A stretch of 64,000 bases of DNA from an uncultured Sphingopyxis sp. (lineage in GTDB: Bacteria > Pseudomonadota > Alphaproteobacteria > Sphingomonadales > Sphingomonadaceae): positions 496,001 to 560,000 of the forward strand of contig NZ_LT598653.1 of the NCBI RefSeq assembly GCF_900078365.1, written 5' to 3'. Of the stretch, positions 17,107 to 24,400 are shown piece by piece. Position 1 is the stretch's first letter. The number at the start of each line of letters is the position of its first letter. Position numbers and translations under genes: made by a program. Below the pieces are notes generated by a model. The model did no database searches. It was not told the DNA's origin and saw nothing but the letters and a program-made list of their open reading frames with translations.

Positions 17107-18354
17107 ATGATGCACCGGCGGCAATTTCTGGGCACGGCAGCAATTGGCGGCTTGGTTGCCACGTTGCCCGCGCCGGCGCTTGCCGCCGATACCGCGGGTC
17201 TCCCCAATCTCGCGGCGAAGGCTGTCCCGATCGGCAAGGCAGAGCGCATGGCGCGGATCGCCAAGGCGAAGGAGTTGATGGCGGCCAACGACATCGGTGC
17301 GTTGCTGATCGAGCCGGGGTCGAGCCTCATCTATTTCACCGGCGTCGAATGGTGGCGCAGCGAGCGGCTGACCGCCGCGGTGCTGACGCGCGAAGGCGAG
17401 GTGGCGATCGTCACCCCCTTCTTCGAGGAGCCTTCGGTGCGGGAGAGTCTCGGCATCGAGGCCGAGGTGCTGACGTGGAACGAGGACGAGAATCCGCTCG
17501 CGGCGGTCGCGGCGTGGCTCGGCAAGCGCGGGCTGGCGAAGGGCCGGATCGGCGTCGAGGAAACGGTGCGCTATTTCGCGGTCGATGGGCTCGAAAAGGC
17601 GATGCCGCAGGCGACCGTCGTCAACGGCGCGCCGGTCGTGCGCGGATGCCGGATGCACAAGTCGCCCGCGGAAATCGCGCTGATGCAGATCGCCGCCGAC
17701 ATCACGCTCGCCGCCTATCGCCACACCGCGCCGCGGATCGAGGCGGGGATGACCCCCGCCGACATCGGCGCGATCATGAAGGCTGCGACCACCGCGCTCG
17801 GCGGCAGGAGTGAGTTCGAGCTGATCCTGCTCGGCGAGGCGAGCGCCTATCCGCACGGCAGCGGCAAGCCGCAGGCGGTGAAGGAAGGCGAAGTCGTGCT
17901 GATGGACTGCGGCGCGACGGTGCATGGCTATCAGTCGGACATTTCGCGCAGCTTTGTCTACGGCAGAGCCAGCCAGCGCCAGCGTCAGGTGTGGGACCAG
18001 ATGCGCAAGGGGCAGGACGTCGCCTTCGCCGTGGCGAAGGTTGGTACGCCGGCGGGCAAGGTCGATGACGCGGTGCGCGCTTATTATGAAAGCCTCGGCT
18101 GGGGTCCCGGCTACAAGCTGCCCGGCACCTCGCATCGCACCGGCCACGGCATCGGCCTCGACGGGCATGAGCCGGTCAATCTGGTGCGCGGCGAAACGAC
18201 GAAGCTCGCGCCGGGCATGTGTTTCTCGAACGAACCCGGCATCTATATTCCGGGCGAGTTCGGCATAAGGCTCGAGGATTGTTTCTACATGACCGACGGC
18301 GGCCCGAAATGGTTCTCCGAGCCGCCGCCGTCGATCGATAAGCCGTTCGAATAG
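17107..18354 (+). CDS. Tat-exported M24-family metallopeptidase (Xaa-Pro aminopeptidase-like)
   Basis: A 415-residue protein with a twin-arginine signal (HRRQFLGTAAIGG, cleavage likely after ALA near residue 26). Residues ~45-175 form the creatinase-like N-domain and ~185-400 the pita-bread catalytic domain. The five metal ligands are readable: D in LMDCG, D in QSDISRS, H in GHGIGLDGHE, E in SNEPGI and E in RLEDC. Export by Tat fits a metalloenzyme that folds before transport. It is the last gene of a forward cluster and ends at a palindromic repeat. Confidence 0.9.
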   Translation: MMHRRQFLGTAAIGGLVATLPAPALAADTAGLPNLAAKAVPIGKAERMARIAKAKELMAANDIGALLIEPGSSLIYFTGVEWWRSERLTAAVLTREGEVAIVTPFFEEPSVRESLGIEAEVLTWNEDENPLAAVAAWLGKRGLAKGRIGVEETVRYFAVDGLEKAMPQATVVNGAPVVRGCRMHKSPAEIALMQIAADITLAAYRHTAPRIEAGMTPADIGAIMKAATTALGGRSEFELILLGEASAYPHGSGKPQAVKEGEVVLMDCGATVHGYQSDISRSFVYGRASQRQRQVWDQMRKGQDVAFAVAKVGTPAGKVDDAVRAYYESLGWGPGYKLPGTSHRTGHGIGLDGHEPVNLVRGETTKLAPGMCFSNEPGIYIPGEFGIRLEDCFYMTDGGPKWFSEPPPSIDKPFE

Positions 18355-18356
18355 CC

Positions 18357-18446
18357 CGTCGCGCCCGCGAAGGCGGGGGCCGTCTGCGGTTTACGCTTCG
18401 GCATTGGATAAGGCCTACAGCGGCCCCCGCCTGTGCGGGGGCGACG
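18357..18446. repeat. Palindromic repeat forming the end of the DUF817 gene
   Basis: The arms are 18357-18382 and 18421-18446, of the same family as 12537-12628 with small mismatches (CGCGCCCGCG and CTGTGCGG variants). It lies between two convergent genes. The right arm is translated as the C-terminus of the minus-strand DUF817 gene, whose stop codon (18415-18417) lies in the spacer. Confidence 0.88.
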
Positions 18447-19317
18447 GTTGTCCAGCGGCGTCCGGCGCTTTCGGCCGCTGCACCAGACTGACCAACACGA
18501 AGCTGATGATCATCAGCAGATACCAGCTGCCGAGCTTTTCGACCCCGACCATGTGCCAGCCGCCGTTCTGGCTGGGATAGGTCCAGGCGCGCGCGAAGGT
18601 GCCGATATTCTCGGCAAACCAGATGAACAGCGCGACGAGACCCCAGCCGACGAGCAGCGGCATGCGGCGGTGGACGTGGAGCGGGCGGAACCACACCTGA
18701 CAGCGCCAGAAGAGCAAAGCGGTCGCCGCGAAGAGGAACCAGCGGATGTCGTAAACCCAATGATGCGCGAAGAAATTGACATAGATGGCGGCGGCGAGGG
18801 CATAGCTCGTCCAGACCGGCGGATAGCCCGTGTAGCGGAAATCGAAGATGCGCCAGACGCGGGCGATATAGCTGCCGACCGCGGCATACATGAAGCCCGA
18901 GAAGAGCGGCACAGCGCCGATGTGGAGCAGGCTCGCCTCGGGATATTGCCACGATCCCGCCGCGGTCTTGAACAATTCCATCACCGTGCCGACGATGTGG
19001 AAGATCAGGATGACGAGTGCTTCCTTCGGCGTTTCGAGCCGGAAGGAGAGCATGCCGAGCTGGATCAACACCGCGCCGATCGTGATCGCATCATAGCGGT
19101 GAAGCGGCGCGCTTTCGGGCCAGAAGAGGTGCGTGCTGAGCAATAGCGCGAGCATCAGGCCGCCGAACAGGCATGCCCAGCCCTGTTTGAAGCCGAAGAC
19201 GAGAAATTCGAGGAACCAGCCGCGCGGTCCCGGCTCGACCGCCATCGCCTCGAGCCGGGCGCGGACGGCGTGAAAGCGGCTGTGGCCGCGCGTCCCGTTC
19301 GCTTCAGCTTCAGACAT
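18415..19317 (-). CDS. DUF817 integral membrane protein
   Basis: A 300-residue membrane protein with about eight hydrophobic helices after a ~30-residue cytoplasmic N-terminus. Pattern segments such as FRLETPKEALVILIFHIVGT, FSGFMYAAVGSYIARVWR and WFAENIGTFARAWTYP match the DUF817 family, whose function is unknown. The last ~11 residues (PSPPHRRGPL region) are encoded by a palindromic repeat rather than by family sequence. The start overlaps the stop of the Amj-type gene by eight bases, so the two are probably coupled. Confidence 0.82.
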   Translation of the reverse strand: MSEAEANGTRGHSRFHAVRARLEAMAVEPGPRGWFLEFLVFGFKQGWACLFGGLMLALLLSTHLFWPESAPLHRYDAITIGAVLIQLGMLSFRLETPKEALVILIFHIVGTVMELFKTAAGSWQYPEASLLHIGAVPLFSGFMYAAVGSYIARVWRIFDFRYTGYPPVWTSYALAAAIYVNFFAHHWVYDIRWFLFAATALLFWRCQVWFRPLHVHRRMPLLVGWGLVALFIWFAENIGTFARAWTYPSQNGGWHMVGVEKLGSWYLLMIISFVLVSLVQRPKAPDAAGQPSPPHRRGPL

Positions 19318-20116
19318 GGACGGCGACCCACGCGATCAGCATCGCGGCGGGAAGCAGCAGCGCCTGCGCGAGGACCGTGCCCGCGAGACGGCTCAAGGAA
19401 ATGAAGGTGATCGCGCGGCGGAAATCGCCCTCGTCGACCTTCCCCTCGACCGCATCATCGGTCATCACCGACAATTGCGGATCGATGAAGGCGAAGAGCA
19501 GGATCGTCGCGAAGCCGTTGATCAGCGCCGAAAGCTGCGACGCGGTGACGCGGAATTCCGGGGCAAGATAGCCGGCGTAGAGCGACGCGACGACGCCGAC
19601 CGCGAGCAGGGATTGCGCGAGGCAATTGGCGATCAGCACGCCCCAGCCGATCCCCTTGGGCATTTGCCAGCTCTTGAGATGCGAAAGGCTGGGGACGGTC
19701 AGCGACCGCCCCAAGGTGCGCAGGCCACCGGGGCTCGCGGCCTTCAGTGCGAGCCTCGTCGTCGAGCGATTGTCCTGATACCAGCCGATCGCGGCGGCGA
19801 ACATGCGCTGCCCCGTGGGGACGAGCAATATGCCGATCAAGGTCGCGACGCTCGCCGCGGCGAGCACCATCTGCATGTCGAAGAAGAGCTGCCCGCCGCT
19901 GCCGTCGTGGATGCGCGTCTCGATCCGCTTGGCGAGGAAAGGGCCGAGGAAGCTGTTCGAGGTGCGCGAGAAGAGCACGAGGATGTTGAACAGCGCAAAG
20001 GACATCGCGATCCGCCGCGTCCGCACCCCCGCGATCCGTGCGGCATAAGCGAGCGCCCCGATCAGGTTGATGAACCCGGTGAGCAGGAGAATGGTGATAA
20101 GGGGGAGGTCGATCAT
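19310..20116 (-). CDS. Amj-family (DUF2837) putative lipid II flippase
   Basis: A 268-residue membrane protein with about six hydrophobic segments. It resembles Amj of Bacillus, an alternative lipid II flippase that can replace MurJ in peptidoglycan synthesis. Recognised stretches are INLIGALAYAARIAGVRTRR near residue 17, FNILVLFSRTSNSFLGPFLA near 43 and FDMQMVLAAASVATLIGILL near 79. Whether it flips lipid II here is inference from the family. It is transcribed with the DUF817 gene. Confidence 0.75.
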   Translation of the reverse strand: MIDLPLITILLLTGFINLIGALAYAARIAGVRTRRIAMSFALFNILVLFSRTSNSFLGPFLAKRIETRIHDGSGGQLFFDMQMVLAAASVATLIGILLVPTGQRMFAAAIGWYQDNRSTTRLALKAASPGGLRTLGRSLTVPSLSHLKSWQMPKGIGWGVLIANCLAQSLLAVGVVASLYAGYLAPEFRVTASQLSALINGFATILLFAFIDPQLSVMTDDAVEGKVDEGDFRRAITFISLSRLAGTVLAQALLLPAAMLIAWVAVHV

Positions 20117-20141
20117 TGGGGCTCGATCTGAAATTCCCGTC

Positions 20142-20240
20142 TCCCCGAGCGAAGACGAGGGGCTATGCCGAGCGAAGTCGAGGCTGCGGCGTTGCGGGTT
20201 CTCGCTCCGCTCGAACGAACCCCTCGTCTTCGCTCGGGGA
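20142..20240. repeat. Palindromic repeat, TCCCCGAGCGAAGACGAGGGG family
   Basis: The 21-bp arms 20142-20162 and 20220-20240 are perfect inverted copies around a 57-base spacer. The spacer holds further CGAGCGAAG-type inverted segments. It lies between the Amj-type gene start and the VWA gene end, both on the minus strand. Confidence 0.85.
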
Positions 20241-20271
20241 TGCGGATGCTTTGTCGGTTACGAGGCTGGCG

Positions 20272-21450
20272 TCAATGCTTTCGCGTCAACTCGCGCATCG
20301 CATCGTCGAGGCCGGCGAGCGTCAGCGGATACATGCGGTCGTTCATCAGCTGTTTGATCAGCTTCACCGACTGGGTGTAGCCCCAATGCGCCTCGGGCAC
20401 CGGATTGAGCCACACCGCGGCGGGGTAGACATGGGTGATGCGCTGCAGCCAGACCGCGCCCGATTCCTCGTTGAAATGTTCGACGCTGCCGCCCGGATGG
20501 GTGATCTCATAGGCGCTCATCGACGCGTCTCCGACGAAGATCACTTTGTAATCATGACCATATTTATGAAGGATGTCCCACATCTGATGGCGTTCGGACC
20601 AGCGGCGCTTATTGTCCTTCCACACGCCTTCGTAGGGGCAATTGTGGAAATAGAAAAATTCGAGATTCTTGAACTCGCTTGTCGCGGCGCTGAAGAGTTC
20701 CTCGCACAGCTTGATGAACGGGTCCATCGACCCGCCGACGTCGAGGAAGAGCAGCAGCTTGACCGCATTGCGCCGTTCGGGCCGCATCCGGATGTCGAGC
20801 CAGCCCTGCCGCGCCGTGCCGTCGATCGTGCCCGGAATGTCGAGCTCGTCGGCCGCGCCCTCGCGCGCGAACTTGCGCAGGCGGCGCAGCGCGATCTTGA
20901 TGTTGCGGGTACCGAGTTCCTTCGTGTTGTCGAGGTTCTGGAACTCGCGCTTTTCCCAGACTTTCAGCGCGCGCTTGTGCTTGCTCTCGCCGCCGATCCG
21001 CACGCCCTCAGGGTTGTAGCCCGAATTGCCGAAGGGCGAGGTGCCGCCGGTGCCGATCCACTTGCTGCCGCCCTCGTGGCGCTTCTGCTGTTCCTCGAGC
21101 CGCTGCTTCAGCGTCTCCATGATCTTGTCCCAGTCGCCGAGCGATTCGATCGCGGCCATTTCCTCAGGCGTCAGGAATTTCTCGGCGACCGCTTTCAGCC
21201 AGTCGGCGGGGACGTCGACCGGGTTCTGGCCGTAATCGGAAAGGATGCCCTTGAAGACCTTGTTGAACACCTGGTCGAAGCGGTCGAGCTGGCCCTCGTC
21301 CTTCACATAGATCGCGCGGCTGAGGTAATAGAATTGCTCGGGGCTGCGATCGATCACCTCGCGGTCGAGCGCCTCGAGGAGCATCAGATGCTCTTTCAGG
21401 CTCGCGGGAATGCCTGCGGCGCGAAGCTCGTCGAGAAAGCCGAAAAACAT
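20272..21450 (-). CDS. VWA-domain (CoxE-like) protein
   Basis: A 392-residue cytoplasmic protein. Residues ~230-390 form a von Willebrand A domain with a MIDAS-type metal site written LLLFLDVGGSMD; the usual D-x-S-x-S has Gly at the first Ser position. The N-terminal half is helical and charged. CoxE-like VWA proteins work with MoxR AAA+ ATPases as chaperone pairs that load metals or assemble complexes. The matching MoxR gene is 1.9 kb away on the same strand, separated by an opposite-strand gene. No CO-dehydrogenase genes are present, so the client is unknown. Confidence 0.88.
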   Translation of the reverse strand: MFFGFLDELRAAGIPASLKEHLMLLEALDREVIDRSPEQFYYLSRAIYVKDEGQLDRFDQVFNKVFKGILSDYGQNPVDVPADWLKAVAEKFLTPEEMAAIESLGDWDKIMETLKQRLEEQQKRHEGGSKWIGTGGTSPFGNSGYNPEGVRIGGESKHKRALKVWEKREFQNLDNTKELGTRNIKIALRRLRKFAREGAADELDIPGTIDGTARQGWLDIRMRPERRNAVKLLLFLDVGGSMDPFIKLCEELFSAATSEFKNLEFFYFHNCPYEGVWKDNKRRWSERHQMWDILHKYGHDYKVIFVGDASMSAYEITHPGGSVEHFNEESGAVWLQRITHVYPAAVWLNPVPEAHWGYTQSVKLIKQLMNDRMYPLTLAGLDDAMRELTRKH

Positions 21451-21561
21451 GGATCAGGCGTATCGCTTTCGCGCCGCGCGTGCAATCACTTTACGTTTAC
21501 GGAAAGCGGAAGGATGGAAGGCGCAAAGGCGATTTGCGAATGCCTGCGGACCTATCTTTCA

Positions 21562-21639
21562 TCGTCACCCCGGACTTGATCCGGGGTCCATTCACGCGGC
21601 GTGGAAAGAATGGATCCCGGATCAAGTCCGGGATGACGA
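21562..21639. repeat. Palindromic repeat, CGTCACCCCGGACTTGATCC family
   Basis: The arms 21562-21590 and 21611-21639 are near-perfect inverted copies. They share the CGTCA(T/C)CCCGG head seen in other families here, but the stem reads GGACTTGATCC/GGATCAAGTCC. Confidence 0.85.
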
Positions 21640-21673
21640 ATGTCTGAGACCGGTCGATTGCGGCCTCTTACAT

Positions 21674-21752
21674 CGTCATCCCCGCGAAAGCGGGGACCCA
21701 GAGCGCGCGTAGGCCGATCCCGCACTAGGTTCCCGCTTTCGCGGGAATGACG
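21674..21752. repeat. Palindromic repeat, CGTCATCCCCGCGAAAGCGGGG family
   Basis: The arms 21674-21700 and 21728-21752 form an inverted pair with a GCGAAAGC hairpin in each arm. A second copy lies at 29013-29091. Confidence 0.85.
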
Positions 21753-21870
21753 AAGGTAGGGAGTGGCGGCTCCCCACCCCAAAGCCGCCATATCCGCACC
21801 CCACCCATTGACGCCCCGTTAACCAATGTCCGGCATAGCTTCTCGATCATTCAGGGACGTGGGCAAGCCA

Positions 21871-23268
21871 ATGAAATATGATCCGATCAACCCGGCGGAG
21901 CCGATCCTCGACCAGTCGGTGGCGAGCGACTGCGGCGAGTTGGCCGTAGGGTGCAGCGACGCCGCGGGGCGGATCAAGCGCGCGACCGACCAGATGGAGC
22001 GGCAGATCGGCGAACTCGGCCGGCTCGAGGAATATGTCGTCAGCCTCGAGGCCGATCAGCGCCAGATCGCCGATTCGACCGACGAGGCGAAACTGCTGTC
22101 GGCGCGCGCCTGCGAACAGCTCGATACCGGCGCCGAGCGGGTCAATGCCGCGGTCACCGAATTCCGCTCGGTCATCGACCTCGTCGCGCGGCTCGGCACG
22201 CATGTCACCAATTTCGCCGCGGTGATGGAACAGGTGCAGCAGGTCAGCCAGTCGATCGAGTCGATCGCCAAGACCACCAACATGCTCGCATTGAACGCCG
22301 CGATCGAGGCCGAGCGCGCGGGCGATGCCGGCCGCACCTTCGCCGTCGTCGCCGCCGAGGTGAAGAAGCTGGCGCAGAATACGCGCGGCGCGACCGACGA
22401 GATCCGCCGCAGCATCGGCAGCCTCGCCGCCGAAGCGGGCGGGCTGGTCGCCGAGATACAGTCGGGCGTCGAACAATCGAGCCGCGCCGAGGCGCAGTTC
22501 GAAACGATCACCGATGCGCTGCACGATGCGACGCATCTCGTTGCCCTGCTCGACGATCAGAGCGACCGGATCGCGCAATCGAGCGCGATGGTGCATGCCA
22601 ATGGCGCGAAGGTGCGCGAGGCGCTCGACAGCGTCGTCGCCTCGGTGCGCGACAATGGTGCGACGCTGGAGGGAACGCGCGATTCGATCCTGTCGATGGA
22701 GCATGTGTCGAACCGCATGTTCAACGCGGTGATCTCGGCGGGGGTCAGCCCGCAGGATTCGGCGATCGTCGAACTTGCCGCGAAGGTGCGCGACGAATTC
22801 GTCAGCCTTGCCGAAAAGGCGATCGCGCGCGGCGAGCTCACGATGGAGCAGCTTTTCGACACCAACTATGTCCGCGTGCCGAACTCAAACCCCGAACGCT
22901 TTCGCACGACGCTGTGCGACTGGGCCGACGCCAATTGGCGCCCGCTATTCGATCGCATCGTCGCCGATCATCCCGAAATCAGGATGTCGTCGGCGGGCGA
23001 CATGAACGGTTTTCTGCCGACGCATATCAGCGACTGTTCGCGCGCGCCGACCGGCGACCTCGAGCACGACACCGCGCATTGCCGCAACGGCCGCATCCTG
23101 CTCGACGATACCGACATGGCGGCGAAGCGCAGCACCGCGCCCTTCTTTATGACCGTCTATCGCCAGGAAGGCGACGGGATCAATTATGTGACGGTACGCA
23201 ACGTCTATATGCCCGCGGTGATCGGCGGCCGTCGCTGGGGCGATGTCGAGGTGGCGTATCAGCTTTGA
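21871..23268 (+). CDS. Soluble methyl-accepting chemotaxis-type protein
   Basis: A 465-residue protein with no membrane span and no HAMP domain. Residues ~50-250 are coiled-coil and include the conserved receptor hairpin tip (TTNMLALNAAIEAERAGDAG, near residue 137) that contacts CheA/CheW. The last ~140 residues form a separate domain with a D-x-N-G-F-x-P-T-H pattern and a final R-x-W-G, seen C-terminal to the signalling domain in other bacterial receptors and probably a sensor. I chose ATG 21871, preceded by GGGACG, over ATG 21826. No che genes are nearby, so the partner pathway is elsewhere. Confidence 0.85.
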   Translation: MKYDPINPAEPILDQSVASDCGELAVGCSDAAGRIKRATDQMERQIGELGRLEEYVVSLEADQRQIADSTDEAKLLSARACEQLDTGAERVNAAVTEFRSVIDLVARLGTHVTNFAAVMEQVQQVSQSIESIAKTTNMLALNAAIEAERAGDAGRTFAVVAAEVKKLAQNTRGATDEIRRSIGSLAAEAGGLVAEIQSGVEQSSRAEAQFETITDALHDATHLVALLDDQSDRIAQSSAMVHANGAKVREALDSVVASVRDNGATLEGTRDSILSMEHVSNRMFNAVISAGVSPQDSAIVELAAKVRDEFVSLAEKAIARGELTMEQLFDTNYVRVPNSNPERFRTTLCDWADANWRPLFDRIVADHPEIRMSSAGDMNGFLPTHISDCSRAPTGDLEHDTAHCRNGRILLDDTDMAAKRSTAPFFMTVYRQEGDGINYVTVRNVYMPAVIGGRRWGDVEVAYQL

Positions 23269-23272
23269 TTTC

Positions 23273-23349
23273 CGTCATTGCGAGCGTAGCGAAGCAATCC
23301 AGAGTAAGCGTAAACCGCACTGGATTGCTTCGCTACGCTCGCAATGACG
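23273..23349. repeat. Palindromic repeat, CGTCATTGCGAGCGTAGCG family
   Basis: The arms 23273-23301 and 23321-23349 are perfect 29-bp inverted copies around a 19-base spacer. It lies between the convergent receptor-like and MoxR genes, and a terminator role is plausible. Confidence 0.88.
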
Positions 23350-23361
23350 AGATATTGGAGT

Positions 23362-24207
23362 TCAGCTCCCCTGCCGCCGCGCCATGAAGGCGAGCTTTTC
23401 GAACAGCATCACGTCCTGCTCATTCTTGAGAAGCGCGCCGTGCAAGGGCGGGATCGCCTTGCCGACGTCGCGGTTCTGCAAGACTTCGAGCGGCATATCC
23501 TCGGCGAGGAGCAGCTTGAGCCAGTCGATGAGTTCGCTCGTCGAGGGTTTTTTCTTGAGCCCCGGAACTTCGCGCACCTCGTAGAAAATGTCCATCGCGC
23601 GGCTGACCAGCGTTTTCTGGATACCGGGGAAATGGACCTCGACGATTTCGGCCATCGTGTCGCGGTCGGGGAATTTGATGTAATGGAAGAAGCAGCGGCG
23701 CAGGAAGGCGTCGGGCAGTTCCTTCTCATTGTTCGAGGTGATGACGACGATCGGGCGTTCCTTCGCGGTCACCGTCTCGTCGGTCTCATAGACGTGGAAG
23801 GCCATGCGATCGAGTTCCTGGAGGAGGTCGTTCGGAAATTCGATGTCGGCTTTGTCGATCTCGTCGATCAGCAGCACGGGCAGCTTGGGCGAGGTGAAGG
23901 CTTCCCACAGCTTGCCGCGCTTGATGTAGTTGCGGATGTCGTGGACGCGCTCTTCGCCGAGCTGGCCGTCGCGCAGCCGCGCGACCGCGTCATATTCGTA
24001 AAGGCCCTGCTGCGCCTTCGTCGTCGACTTGATGTTCCAGGTGATCAGCGGCGCGTCGAACGCCTTGGCGATTTCCTCGGCCAGCACGGTCTTGCCGGTG
24101 CCGGGTTCGCCCTTCACGAGCAGCGGGCGGCGCAGCAGCGTCGCAGCGTTGACCGCGACCTTGAGGTCGTCGGTGGCGATATAGGCGCTGGTGCCTTCGA
24201 AGCGCAT
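23362..24207 (-). CDS. MoxR-family AAA+ ATPase
   Basis: A 281-residue cytoplasmic ATPase. Walker A is GEPGTGKT (near residue 33), Walker B is PVLLIDEIDKAD (near 109), sensor 1 lies in VITSNNEKELPDAFLRRC (near 153), and an arginine finger is plausible in the RR of that segment. MoxR ATPases act with VWA proteins as chaperones that activate or assemble protein complexes. The probable partner is the CoxE-like VWA gene at 20272-21450. Confidence 0.92.
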   Translation of the reverse strand: MRFEGTSAYIATDDLKVAVNAATLLRRPLLVKGEPGTGKTVLAEEIAKAFDAPLITWNIKSTTKAQQGLYEYDAVARLRDGQLGEERVHDIRNYIKRGKLWEAFTSPKLPVLLIDEIDKADIEFPNDLLQELDRMAFHVYETDETVTAKERPIVVITSNNEKELPDAFLRRCFFHYIKFPDRDTMAEIVEVHFPGIQKTLVSRAMDIFYEVREVPGLKKKPSTSELIDWLKLLLAEDMPLEVLQNRDVGKAIPPLHGALLKNEQDVMLFEKLAFMARRQGS

Positions 24208-24400
24208 GGGCTCGTCTTTCCCTTAACGTGAACGTCAAGCTGGCATAGCGGGGCCGAGGGATGGGCGCAAGCTCGTCTCCCCTCCGGCTTGAGCATGACT
24301 ATCTTTGACTAAACAGGCCGTGAGCTCCCGCCTTCGCGGGGACACAGGAAACGCTATAGCGTGTCGTCGAAGCCGATCCAGGCTAGCGCGAGAGGCGGCG
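24208..24400. other. Intergenic region with a half-repeat
   Basis: This lies between the MoxR start and the sppA end. It holds a single arm-like hairpin (CCCGCCTTCGCGGGGACACA, 24327-24346) matching the family at 39877-39963 and the half copy near 35850. No second arm is seen, so it looks like a decayed or solo copy. Confidence 0.5.

Larger units (their letters stand above)
21451..21870. other. Intergenic region holding two palindromic repeats
   Basis: This 420-base gap lies between the divergent VWA and chemoreceptor-like genes. Bases 21562-21639 and 21674-21752 are two different palindromic repeats in tandem. The left ~110 bases (relatively AT-rich, TTTACGTTTACGG) probably hold the VWA promoter, and the right ~110 bases that of the receptor-like gene, including CGTTAACCAATG. 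I see no gene in it. Confidence 0.6.

Noticed and set aside
19310..20116. MurJ (MviN) flippase
   Set aside because: It is far shorter than MurJ (268 residues with about six helices versus ~14 helices in MurJ); Amj-type sequence patterns fit better.
20272..24207. CO-dehydrogenase accessory (CoxD/CoxE) cluster
   Set aside because: The MoxR and VWA genes resemble CoxD and CoxE, but no coxM, coxS or coxL genes are present, so only generic names are used.
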